This document shows, piece by piece, positions 35,301 through 45,473 of a stretch of DNA of 64,000 nucleotides (its first letter is position 1; each line of letters opens with the position of its first letter). A program made the position numbers and the translations under genes. Origin of the DNA: Tribonema minus (taxonomy: Eukaryota > Sar > Xanthophyceae > Tribonematales > Tribonemataceae); contig JAFCMP010000094.1 of assembly GCA_017506865.1 (NCBI GenBank), positions 1-64,000 of the forward strand. The letters run 5' to 3'. The notes below the pieces were generated by a model. The model was not told the DNA's origin. It saw nothing but the letters and a program-made list of their open reading frames with translations, and did not search any database.

Positions 35301-38300
35301 CTGACTGCGACCACTGGCACCAGGGTCCTGGCTTTGTGACCAGTCACATGGCGTATACGCTCATGTTCGAGAAGGCCCTGCAGGCTGTCAACCCAAGTGA
35401 GTCTGAAGAAGACGCGTCGGAAATGGTGGGAGGGAAATGGTATGTGATGCTCATAAGTGAGATGACCGCATGTTCAGTGTGTTACAACGAGGGTAACGTC
35501 AAACAGGGCTTTGTGACCAGTCACATGGCATACCAACTCATGTTTGAGAAGGCCCTGCAAGCCGTTAACCCAAGTGAGTTCGATGGAAAAGTGTGTCGGA
35601 AATGTTGGGAGAGAATGGTGTGCGATGCAGATGAGTCAGATGACCGCATGTTCAGTGTGTTACAACAAGGGGAACGTTGAAACAGGGCTTTGTGACCAGT
35701 CACATGGCGTACACGTTTATGTTTGATAAAGGTCCTAAAGTCCGTCAACCCAAGTGAGTCAGAGTCGAGTGCTGAAAAGCGGCATAATGACAATCTTGTC
35801 ACCGTCAGTGTGTCGCGGCCTGGTGGCGTGTAACATTGGCTTCTTAGGGTTAGGGTTAGGGTCAGGGTTAGGGTTAATTCGAAGCTCGTGGTACTTGCCC
35901 TCATGGCCACATCATGTTAGAGAGCGAGCTGACATGCCAAATGATGTTGCGACGTCTGCCTAACACTTACCCCAGATCTCACAGGCCTGGACTAGTGCAG
36001 CCGCCCGCTTGCCGGTGTATGAGACATCACATGTCCGCCAATTGCAAGTGCAGTTGCAAGCTGCGCTGTGCGTCTGTCATCTGTGCTTTACCCTAACCTA
36101 ACCCCAACCCTGACCCTTCGTGTGCTCCAGAACCTCAACATGATCGTAGCTCATGCGCTGCACCGCTTCAAACTGCACCTGCCGAATCTGCACACCATGC
36201 AGTTACGGTAGTTGCAGAGTAAACAACAACACCCACCAGTTGGTCGTGCGCCTCCGCTGACTTCAGTTTACCTGGCGCCACTGTGGCAGCCTCATCAACC
36301 TTACCCTAACCTTAGGTCATCAATCTAACCCTAACCCTAAGTCGTGCGCTTTCGCTGATGACCTAATGTAAACCCTAGCCCTAAGAGGTCGCTGTGGTAA
36401 CTTCATCAAGCCTGGCTCGCCGTCAACTTAAATCGCAGTTGCTGCCCTTTGTGCTTTGCTCCCTGGCCAACTATCCTTTGACCTAGATACTGTGCCACAC
36501 TGGCAAAATCAAGAAGCTCAGCTTGCACTCGTTGTCTACGTGCGTGTTTGTAACCATTATTTTCCTTTTTACCCTTGTTTGTCAGGTGTGTCAGTGCCAT
36601 ACTGGGACTTCACGCTGGAGTCAACGTTCTATGAGCCTGCCACATGGCGCGACAGTCCTGTTTTCAGCGGCGACTGGTGAGGCACCTGCTTGCGGTTACG
36701 TTTAGGGCTAGGGCTAGAGTTGCGGTGAGGGTGCGAGTTACAATCACGTCGCTCGGTTTCATTTCTTTCTGCTGGAGAGTACTACATTGGCCCTTGAGCC
36801 TTCCGCTTGCGCGATACTTTGCTCTGTCCGGTCTTTGGCCTTCATTGGCAACGAAATGCGCCATGTAGCGTAGGTGTCGTGGGGGCTCAGCCCTGACCTC
36901 ATTGATCCGTGTCTTACTTACGTTCCATCTGTAGCTGCTGTCATATGCTGACAAAACCCGCTTGAACTGCTCTAGATGATTGTGCTATCCTGTATGCGCA
37001 TGCATTCCGTGCAGATTTGGCGAGGCGCGCCCCGAACTTCAACTTTATTCAACACTTGGTTGACCAAAAGTGTATTGACCACTACCAAAATTTTTGTGTT
37101 CTCCGCAGGCGTGGCGAAGCGAGCCCCGACATTTTGTCAGCACTTAATTGAATGATAGTGTTTTCACCACTGAGACACTGTTTTCATTCTCTGCAAGTTT
37201 GGCGAGGCAAGCCGCAAAGTTTGTTCAGCACATTGACAGTGGATAATAGCGTCTTTACCAGCGCCATACTGTATGTATACGGTGCAGGTTTGGCGAAGCC
37301 AGCCCCGACAACGACCTCCACACCCCCAACAAGGGGCGCTTTGCGTACGTGCCGACTATGAACAATGCGCGCGAGTTCAGCAAGGTTTACAACTCGTACG
37401 GCCTGCTGCGTGCGCCTTGGAATGCGGACCCGACTCCCTTCATGACACGCAGCAAGAAGGTCTACGGTCTCGACAACAACATGAAGCCCAGCGGCTGCCT
37501 GGAGTACGCTAAGGTCAGTTTCTAGGGTTAGGGCCACACTAAGGGTTTGGTTTTGCAAGTATATATCTCAAGTATGGGTGAGTGTGGTGTCTCAAGTAAG
37601 GGTTAGGGTTTTCATGACGCCCAGTAAGAGGGTCTACGGCTTGGATAGCAACGTGAAGCCCAGCGGCTGCCTGGAGTACGCTAAGGTCAGTTTCCAGGGC
37701 TAGGACTAGGGATTGGTTTTAGGGTTTGAGTATGAGTGAGGGTAGGGGATAAAGTTAGGGTTAAGGGTTTTCCTGACACGCAGCAAGTCTGGATAACAAC
37801 ATGAAGCCCAGGCGGCTGCCTGGAGTACGCCAAAATTAGTTGCTAGGGACAGAATTTAGGTGAGTTTTAGGGTTCAGCATATGGGTTAGGGTGGGTTAGA
37901 AGTTGGGTTTTCAGTTAGGGTTCGGGATCAGTGTTCAGCGCGTCGGGTGAGGTACACAGAACCCACACCATTCATGATGCGCAGCAAGAATGGGTGGTGC
38001 ATTCTTAGGGTTAGGGCTAGGGCGGAGGTTAGGATTAGCTTTTGACATCATCATGCCCAGCGGCTGCCGGGAGTATGCTAAAGTCGGTATAGGGCATTAC
38101 AATCTTTAGGTTAGGGTTAGGGTCACGCTGGTGACCTAATCACACCATGATCCATTGCCTGCGTTTGAAGCGCTGACTTAGGGTTAGGGTGGGGCTGAGG
38201 CTCAGAAACGCCCCTTCGACGCAGGGCTTTGCTTTGTACTTGCTGCTGCATCAGTAAGTGGATTGCATTTCCCATGCCGTTGAGCAACAGATTGTACTTA

Positions 38301-40337
38301 TGTCATGGTATACATTTACGACTGTGCCGCGTCGAGAGCACTGTCCAAAGTCTGCCGCTGCATTTAAAAGATGACAATGCATTCATTATTCAGCAATCGA
38401 CTGCTGCATAGCATCATTATGTACCCATTACACACGGATGCACGTTTGGTGTTGTGGGCTGTTGACAACTCCACAGGTGATCAACTCATGAAACCGAATT
38501 AACATTGTGTGCTGTTGTCTATTCTACAGGTGATACGCATGGGTAATTGGATGGACCTGGCCCGTCAGCTCAACTCAGCGGCGCATGGCCACATTCACGA
38601 GACAGTCGGCGGGAGCTGGAACCATGCATTTGGCAGCGAAGTCAACGCGTCAGATACCATCTACAGCTTTGCGCATCAAATACAGGCAAGTGTCCAGCAG
38701 TGTCGCTTGAGGTTAGGGGGGGTTACGTTTAGTCTGTCGTAATGATCATGTGTGTTTACTCACGAAGTTGCAGTGTACGTCACTTGTGGTGAGTTGTTGA
38801 AGCGGAAAAGCAGTCACTTAGCCCTAGTTTCTAGTCACCATGATGAGGTGGCATAGGGTTACAAACAATAGGGTTAGGGGTAGGCGCAAAGCGTGAACCT
38901 CTGTGCTGGGTGTGTGCTCAACAGCTTTGACAGCACTGTTACACAAATTCTGGAAGCGGTGATTGCGCCCTGCTGCAGCCACGGTGTATTGATGATGTGC
39001 GGCGCGCAAGCCAACCGTAAATGATGGCTGTGACTCATGACTCAGACTCTTCCATAGTATGCAGGAGCAGTTGTTTTCCTCTGGCATGTGCTGCCGCGCT
39101 GAGCGTAGACTTTTTCTCATGACTCCTGACTCAGACTCATGGTGTGGTGTGGTGTGTTGTGCGCTGCCGCAGGCACTGAGCAAGGACGTCTGGCGCGCAG
39201 GCTACCTTCTGTGTGCCGATGGCTGTGACCCCTCACTGCCCGCCAGCACGTGCGAGTGCGAGTGCTCGGAGGACAGCATGCAGGGGCAGGACCCCTATGA
39301 CGTTCTGCTTAACAGCGGGGTTCTAGCGACGGCTCTCTACTTTGACACCAACGGCACGCTAATAAGCTCGTTTGTGGCAGAGGACGGCGAGGTGCACTAC
39401 CAGCTGGAGGGCTACACCGAGGTAAACTTGAAGTGATTTATGCAATGTGTTGCTGCTTTTTGGTGCCGTGTTTTTGGTGTAGGATAACCTCAAGTGCTGC
39501 ATTTTACCGGAAAATTACTTTGCTTCAGCCTTAAATGGGTTAGATTTAGGATTGGCAAGCTGCACTACCAGCTGGAAGGGGTACACAGAGGTAAACCTCA
39601 AGTTGAAGAAGAGACTGATATATGAACTTCTAAGTATTGTCTTTGAACCACTGGGCTCGCAGACAGCCGCAGCATCTTCATGTCTGAGCTGCACAGGGGA
39701 AGGCAGTGCCAGGGCTGTTAAAACCACAGATCCGCTACAGGGCTACATGTGTAGACTGCGTAGAGCTGAGGTTCAAGTAGACTTCAAGTTGAAGAATAAT
39801 ATGCACAAGTGCTGCTGCACTTTGGTGCCCCTGTTGTTGATGTAAGATGGCCTCAAATGCTGCACGGCAAATACTTAGGGTTAGGGTTAGCCCAAAGTCT
39901 AATTTCTTCCTGCATGTTTGCTCTGAGCGTTGCTGCAGGAGGAATCCGCGGTCATCTACCAGGACCTCCTCACCACCCTGTGCAACCCGGGCCACATAGG
40001 CGACATGTTCCAGGCCACCAGCAGCAACGACATCACCTTTTGGGTGCTTCACCCCACTATGGACAGGCTCTGGCACTACGTGCGCCTTACCAATGCCTCC
40101 AGCTACAACGAGACATGGGAGGACACTGCCACGTGCTACGGCCACAATCCCACGGATATCCAGCCGTTCAAGGGGCTATTTGGCGATAGTGACGGCAGCG
40201 GCCGTGACTACTACACCAACGCGGAGCTATACGATGCGCTGCACCCCGCCAGCGACGCGATGCCGTACGTGTATGCGGACTTCAACTGGGACCACTGCAC
40301 GGCGCTGGGCTACAGGATGAAACCTGTCTCCGACTGA
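32375..40337 (+). CDS. Tyrosinase-like binuclear copper protein, membrane-anchored
   Basis: Eight exons: 32375-32782, 33875-34072, 35222-35396, 36586-36676, 37288-37513, 38530-38685, 39173-39421, 39939-40337; 1902 bases, 633 residues, all phases closed. A basic N-terminus followed by a hydrophobic segment (about residues 14-31) suggests a type II signal anchor. A beta-rich region (YRWILDGHLQGVG, TTIGNYTMTVEAF) comes next. The copper A site is CDHWHQGPGFVTSHMAYT (about residues 235-255), followed by VPYWDF. Copper B is HGHIHETVGG (about 385-394) and FWVLHPTMDRLWHY (about 534-547). Cys-rich exon 7 (CDPSLPASTCECECS) may form disulphides. The family oxidises phenols to quinones (melanin or cell-wall chemistry); substrate and role here are inferred. 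The intron after exon 6 starts with GC (CAG then GCAAGT). Several introns carry decayed copies of exon edges. Confidence 0.9.
34136..34445 (+). repeat. Two decayed copies of the tyrosinase exon 2 end
   Basis: The exon 2 end codes QLIDQDREAFFSAVSVLQR before a GTGAGA donor. Copies lie downstream at 34136-34212, still with CGGGTGAGA, and at about 34366-34445, more eroded and with the donor changed to GTGGGA. Internal stop codons show they are not functional exons. Confidence 0.92.
34855..35221 (+). repeat. Copies of the exon 3 acceptor region
   Basis: Three units share the order CCTGACCT(CT/TC), CTCACTTCACGC or equivalent, TTTCTC, and GTGCCGCAAT followed by a GCTGCTGATGAT run. They start near 34865, 35033 and 35123. 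The last leads into the true acceptor (ATACTCAG then GTGGGGCAG at 35222). The first unit also ends in GATGCTCAG followed by GTGGGGCA, a complete duplicate acceptor at about 34967. Confidence 0.88.
35397..35760 (+). repeat. Two extra copies of the copper-A exon end
   Basis: The exon 3 end, from GGCTTTGTGACCAGTCACAT to the AAGTGAGT donor, recurs at 35506-35578 and 35685-35758 with period about 180. Each copy is preceded by AAACAG or GAAACAG and keeps the donor. The first copy still encodes GFVTSHMAYQLMFEKALQAV without a stop, so it could be used as a cassette exon or alternative copper-site segment. The second has a frame disruption. Confidence 0.95.
37010..37290 (+). repeat. Array of four acceptors before tyrosinase exon 5
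   Basis: The exon 5 start (GCAG then GTTTGGCGAAGCCAGCCCCG) at 37288 is preceded by three copies at about 37011, 37105 and 37191, period 88-94. Each has GCAG/GCAAG plus (A/G)TTTGGCGAGGC or CGTGGCGAAGC and a shared downstream intron segment (TTCAGCAC, TGACC/TGACAG). Confidence 0.93.
37612..38095 (+). repeat. Three decaying copies of the exon 5 end
   Basis: The end of exon 5 (coding MKPSGCLEYAK, donor GTCAGT) recurs at 37612-37690 (nearly intact, donor kept), 37771-37846 (one-base insertion, donor lost) and 37971-38092 (split by a TTAGGG tract, donor changed to GTCGGT). Decay increases with distance from the exon. Confidence 0.93.
39555..39870 (+). repeat. Copies of the exon 7 end and following intron
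   Basis: The exon 7 end codes HYQLEGYTE before GTAAAC. A close copy lies at 39557-39605 and a weaker one near 39735-39790. The third is followed by TGCTGCTGCACTTTGGTGCC and CCTCAAATGCTGCA, which match the intron directly after the true exon (39440-39520), so the unit includes intron sequence. Confidence 0.82.
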
Positions 40338-41881
40338 CCGTTTGCGGCCATGCTCGGAACGGGCGCAAAATCTGCTTGCCAATGTCTGCAACTTCAACTT
40401 CCAACCCGGCAGCCCATCGCGCAGCAATATGACTTTAAGATGGAGGATGTAACAATCAACGACGTGCCCAGCAGCATGCTTCAAACGGTCATGAAGGCTG
40501 CCATTGCGCAGCGCAGGGAGGCGTTGGGAGGCGCACACGCCCCGTTCGTTCCGCCGCATTCGTGGTGTTTAAGAAGTTGAAGTTGAGGCCGGTGTTGGAC
40601 CCGCAGGCTCGCCTCTGCCCCGCATTCTGCATTGATGATTGATCGTTGATTGAGGGAGGGGCGCAAAGTACGGGTGCACGCCATCTAACTTCAACTTGTA
40701 CTTGGTGCAAGTTGAAGTTGGAGGTGCACCAGCGGCCGCGCCGCTCCCCGAGTGCATTTTTGTCCTTGAGTAACGTGTATTCCACATTGTGTTTAACTGT
40801 CTCGGTGGCGTGTGAAGTGGGCAGCGCAGCACCGCTGCAGCAGCTATGGACGTGGGTGGCACTGCCTTGCTGCCGTCATAGCTACTGCCGCCAATGCCGC
40901 ATATCCACCATGCGTAGACTGTGCCTCATGGCCACAGATAAAGTAGGGGAGGTTGGGGAGGGTGTGTTCAAGTGTGTGGTGAGGGGACATGTTCTGGTGT
41001 TTTTTTAGGGCAGAGCAGGAAGTTGGAGTGAATGATCATCAATGCTGGTGTCAGGGTGAAATTGCCGTTTCCCCCGTTGTTTCCATGTTGCTGATTAGAA
41101 CTCTCGCGCAGCTGTCACATCTTGCTGCTGTATCTCATTGATGTCTTGATGAAACTGCTACATGTAGCATCGTTGCTGTTGTGAATGGTGCCGGTGTTTC
41201 GCCTGCTTGCACGCCAGACTGACAGTGTAGGTGTATGAACTTGCTGAACTTCATGTCGCTTTTTATCCAAGTCACTGCGCACTGTCACTGCGCCACAGTG
41301 GGCAAGCACAGAGTTTACAAAATTCTGCCTGTATTCTTGTTGTTGTTTTTTCATAAATGACAACAATGGGTTCCTGAGGCCAGTGCATGTCCCAGCTTCT
41401 GGACAGATGCATACAACGGGAACAGATGCATGCAACACGCAGCAGGTTGCCAAGCTCCATGCAGGCCCCCCTTTGCCATGACATGCATGCGTCTGGTCAC
41501 AAGCGTAGCGCAACAATACCACGTAGACAGCGCAGCCACTCGCGCTGACACGGCAGCCCACTGTGTGCATGTTTTCAACAGCACCGTTCATTGTGACACT
41601 GCTCAATATACGTCGCAGACGTACGACTGTGAGGTCTGGTACACACAAGATTGTTGACAAGGTAACCATTGCGGCAGTGCTCAAATGTTTGTTGAACCGT
41701 GCACGCTAGCGATGCTACAAACATGCTCAAGCAACAGGCACACAAAAGCAACACTCAGACGACCACCAGGAAAAAGTGTCCACAATGGCACTAATAAGCT
41801 GACGTTTAAATTTGACGGCTAACCACACCTTGTCACCTAAAGCTCTACGATCTTTTGATTCGTTCCCATTTACAGCAGTGC
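40338..41881. other. 3' flank of the tyrosinase-like gene and spacer
   Basis: No further gene is evident. A stem-loop lies at 40673-40730 (arms GGTGCAC/GTGCACC and AACTTCAACTTG/CAAGTTGAAGTT around a short loop), just 3' of the coding region, and could be in the 3' UTR. A dispersed repeat of about 50 bases occurs inverted at 41816-41868. Confidence 0.5.
40673..40730. repeat. Inverted repeat (stem-loop)
   Basis: The arms AACTTCAACTTG and CAAGTTGAAGTT pair perfectly around about nine bases. After a small internal mismatch, GGTGCAC pairs with GTGCACC. The loop and stem could form in the transcript or simply be a short foldback element. Confidence 0.85.
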
Positions 41882-44812
41882 TCAGAGGGAGGAGGGTGGG
41901 CGGGCCTGTATGCCTTGAACGCTAAAATACTGCTCGCACGTAATGCTTGCCCACACGCCGGCTTTGTAAAAAGGGTCGTTCTTGTAGAAAGCCTCAACTT
42001 GTTCACGTGTACCCTCGACAATGAAGCTCGATCCCACCATGTACTTGCCATCATCAGTCACCATGGGCCCTGCTGTGATCTTAGTGATGAAGTTGGGACT
42101 GTCGGGATCTGCAGTGCTTGCCTGGTAGGCCTGCATAAGCACGACAGAGCACAACACATGTACCAGCAGATTGAACTAATATTGTGTCAAGGAGGGCGCA
42201 GCGGAATAGCGGTAAGTAGTTTAAGACACGCTACAACCATGTAGATGGACAACGTTTCAGACACTAGATGAAGCGAGCATTTCAAGAACTGAATGATGTA
42301 GTCGTAAGCAGGGATTATCACGACTCCACAATATCTGTACTACTCCGACTCCGCTCCGCTGAGCAGTGACTTGTGAGCCTACGACTCCGACTCCGCTCCG
42401 GGGAGCTGGCACCAGTCGTTGTATGACTCCGACTCCAACTCCGAGGAGCAATGAGCCGGCCCAAACGACTCCGACTCCGCTCCGGCCGGAGCGGAGTCGG
42501 AGCGGAGTCGGGCGACGACTCCGGTCCAACTCGGACCCTGCCTTGCTGCAACCAGCACCACCTCAAACTGTGTATTCATGTCTCTGAGCCACTTGCAGCC
42601 ACAACCCAGCACTGCGTTGTACCGCTTTGCACCAAATATGCGTGTTTGAGCATGCTCAGCCAAAAGTCGGGGCCTTTCGCTCCGGAGCAACTGTTCGACT
42701 CCGCTCCGACTCCGGCCGGAGCAACTTCCTGGGCGAACGACTCCGACTCCAACTCCACGGAGCAATGAGATATGCCGAACGACTCCGACTCCGCTCCGGC
42801 CGGAGCGGAGTCGGAGCGGAGTCGTCGGCCGACTCCGGGGGTGGAGTCGTGATAACCCCTGGTCGTAAGCGTGTTTGTGCGCACCACATGCAACATGAAC
42901 ATGCAGCATATTGGCACAACATGTGGTGAAAACTAGGTGCTGTCAAGTTTCATTCGGCAACTGCACGCTGCTGCCGTACGAAGGCGCATGAAGCTGCTGT
43001 GCATGACATGCAGCATATTGGCACAACATGTGGTGAAAACTAGGTGCTGTCAAGTTTCATTCGGCAACTGCACGCTGCTGCCGTACGAAGGCGCATGAAG
43101 CTGCTGTGCATGGCATGCCCTTCTGAAGTTAGTGTTGGTGTGTCACAGTGCAGTACGCAGTACGCTAGGGCAGTGCACAGTACAGTGATCACAGTACATT
43201 GATGCACCTTGTAGTACAGCCAAGACTACCCACTATTCTGGTCATTATGATCAGAACTGCTACAAACTTGCCACATTGGCAATAGGGTCATTTGGCAGCA
43301 TCGGGGAGCAGGGGCGGAAGCTGCTGGAGGCTGTGGCGACCGAGTATGCCAGCAGGATGTCAGTGCCCGGAGGAGCGCGCCCTAAAGCTCTCAAGGGCAT
43401 CGCCCTGGCGCGCTTACGCTCGGCACTGTCGGCAGCGCTCCACATGGCGTACTCTGGCCGTGTCATGACACACATGGCAGAATCCAGGGGGGGGGGGCAC
43501 ATGGAGGAGGACGTAGGGGAGGACCCCGAGATGCCATTTGGCGGCGGCGGCGTTTGAGTGGTTGTCGTTGCGACACTTTCAGACTGTCATACGACATGTA
43601 GATTCCTTACAGCTAGATGCCAATCATCTGGGCTTTTTCGCGCCCTGAGCGAGAATTAATAAAAAGTACAGCACAGTAATGCAGTGACCAGTGCAGTAAA
43701 CAGTGCAGGCACTTAAGGCAGGGGTGTTTCATTGGGGTCAGCCATGACAGACTGCCAGGGTATGGGGGGGGGCTTCATCTAAGGAGCGACGTCATTTTAG
43801 CATGACAACGAATCAAAAGATCGTAGAGCTCGGTACCTCTGACAGTACAAGTCCGGGGGCCAATATGCTGCAAGTTCATGTTACATGTGGTGTGCACAAA
43901 CATGCTTACCACACATTTTCATGCTGCAAGTGTATGACGCGCCACATACATCAGCAAATTCTCTACATCTGTGGAAGCAGTGCTGAGTGGTACCACGCAT
44001 TGCATCGGGTACCTTCGTCTGGTCAATGTAGTACCCGTTGCAACACGCTGCCAATTATCTAAGTGCAGGACGCAGACGAAGCAATTTCATCGAGCTTTAT
44101 GTCTTCGACGCCTGTCTACGCACCAGTACTTTTCTTTGATATAGCAGACTTGCCAGAGCTTCCTTTTTTGTCCCATACGTGGTTTCCTACTTCAACCACT
44201 TTTAAAGTTTTCGAACGAACTTCACAAAATGTTGACAAAAGGGCGAGAGCGCCTAGCAATATGGTACTGCATATAGTGTTTCCCTACTGCTGTGGTTATG
44301 TCTGCTTGTGTGCAGCGAGCCTACTGCTACTGCTTGTGACGCAGAATGTTCGCAAGAGCATAGCTTGCGATCGTCGGACTGCACGGTGCTTTTTGCTCAT
44401 GGGCAAAGGATGTTGTATGCCGCATGGTACCAAGAAGAGGGTCCAGCAAAACGCACAGGATCACACAACGTCATCGAAAAGATGCCGCACACTACAGAAT
44501 GTGATTACTTCGTACATACACTGTTACTGTTTCCCCCGCAGTGCAACATGACCACCTGCCTTATCTGTGCAGCTTCCTGGCTCAAGATACATATATCACA
44601 TAATCTGTTTGCCTACAAGCAGCAATCCCTCAAGCCGCTTGCAATCCCGCCTCCGGCATCAGCTACTGCACATGAGACATTGCGCGCACCTTGTGCTCGG
44701 CATAGATGCCGATCCTCTTGGCGCTGCCTGATCGAGGCTCCGCTGGAGGATCCGCCGGGCCACATGACTGATCGTCCACGCACGTGATCACGTAGAGGCG
44801 CTTGTCAGCCAT
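41882..44812 (-). CDS. YCII-related domain protein
   Basis: Two exons, 44690-44812 and 41882-42130, join in phase 0 and give 123 residues. Exon 1 (MADKRLYVITCVDDQ) matches the first beta strand of the domain. Exon 2 holds the core: ITAGPMVTDDGKYMVGSSFI and the helix EQVEAFYKNDPFYKAGV with the DPF-x-x-AG block. YCII-domain proteins are small alpha/beta barrel-like dimers of the ferredoxin-like superfamily. Some are proposed enzymes, but most are uncharacterised, so no reaction is assigned. The usual R-x-x-H-x-x-Y segment between strand 1 and the GP motif looks poorly conserved (YAEHKAYQAS), so a short exon might be missing. The 2.6 kb intron contains a MITE, a 107-base duplication and a retroelement-like fragment. 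Confidence 0.8.
42309..42861. mobile_element. Non-autonomous hAT-type MITE
   Basis: The ends are 21-base terminal inverted repeats with one difference, starting CAGGGATTATCACG (left) and, reverse-complemented, CAGGGGTTATCACG (right). The element is flanked by an exact 8-base duplication, GTCGTAAG, at 42301-42308 and 42862-42869. A CAGGG terminus and an 8-base target duplication are hallmarks of hAT elements. The 553-base interior has two clusters of GACTCCGACTCCGCTCC-type repeats in both orientations (about 42340-42530 and 42695-42850), like subterminal transposase-binding repeats. There is no transposase ORF; the open frames are by-products of the repeats. Confidence 0.93.
42901..43114. repeat. 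Perfect 107-base tandem duplication
   Basis: Two copies, from 42901 and 43008, begin ATGCAGCATATTGGCACAAC and show no differences I can find. The array begins 31 bases after the MITE's right target-site copy. Confidence 0.95.
43270..43557 (+). pseudogene. Retroelement-like ORF fragment
   Basis: The frame reads FGSIGEQGRKLLEAVATEYA, then ALKGIALARLRSALSAALHM, and ends in a Gly/Glu-rich tail. The F-G-x-x-G-x-x-x-x-LL-x-x-(L/V)A pattern followed by a basic helix parallels the piece at about 26430-26640. Both look like tails of RT-bearing elements. It sits in the intron of the YCII gene, antisense to it. Confidence 0.4.
44070..44560 (+). other. Open frames without recognised family (possibly broken ORF)
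   Basis: A 162-codon frame (PVLFFDIADLPELPFLSHTW, then FPTSTTFKVFERTSQNVDK) overlaps a second frame that reads DCTVLFAHGQRMLYAAWYQE. Both look more protein-like than random, and together they suggest one coding sequence with a frame change near 44310-44390. Codons are less GC-rich than in neighbouring genes, which would fit an inserted element. It lies antisense in the YCII intron. I recognise no family. Confidence 0.25.
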
Positions 44813-45473
44813 GCCAGCAACAGCAACGCTCTTTTCCAGTGCACAAACTCAACTCACAAGGAAGGAACTTCAACTCCACCTTTAGAAGTAATACTTGAAG
44901 TTGCCCCCTGTTTATCTGAATTCTGTCATCCAGACCTCTCGTCGCATGCGCACGCTATTTCAGCAGCAAACGGCGGATACTGCGATGCACTTGTTTACTT
45001 CTTGATGCTGCGACGAATGATTGCTGAGACATCAAAACATTGCTATGGTAGTCATCTGTACGTGGCGCCCTTGCATGTGAGGGATGTGCAAGCGGACGGC
45101 CCTACGGGTGTGTCGTGCACACACGCGCAGGCAACCAAAACAGTGACAAGCTAGCCTCTAGTGCCACAAAACAGACGGAACACGACATATGCGTTAATCA
45201 GTCCTGCCTTGAACTCATCCCACCAGTGGTTGCAAAAGGACAACAAGAATGAGAAGAGTTTCTGACAATCAGCATCGTGGACAAACTTGAGTCTTGAGCG
45301 CAAATAGTACGTGCATATACTGACACAAGTTTGGGCAGCGAACGGATTATCTCATCATTGAGCAGCAATCAGTTGCATGCAAAAACCAAAGGGAAGCGCT
45401 GCTGTGGGCCTCAGTGACCATATCAGAACGACAAACACTGCAACATTGATCATTCACTACCACGACACGTTGT
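44813..45473. other. Spacer between the YCII and Sfi1-like genes
   Basis: I see no gene, repeat or motif I can support in this stretch, which separates the start of the YCII gene from the 3' end of the Sfi1-like gene (both minus strand). Confidence 0.45.

Noticed and set aside
42379-42909. Minus-strand frame of 176 codons within the MITE
   Set aside because: It is formed by the repeated GACTCC/GGAGTC units of the element, with no transposase motif.
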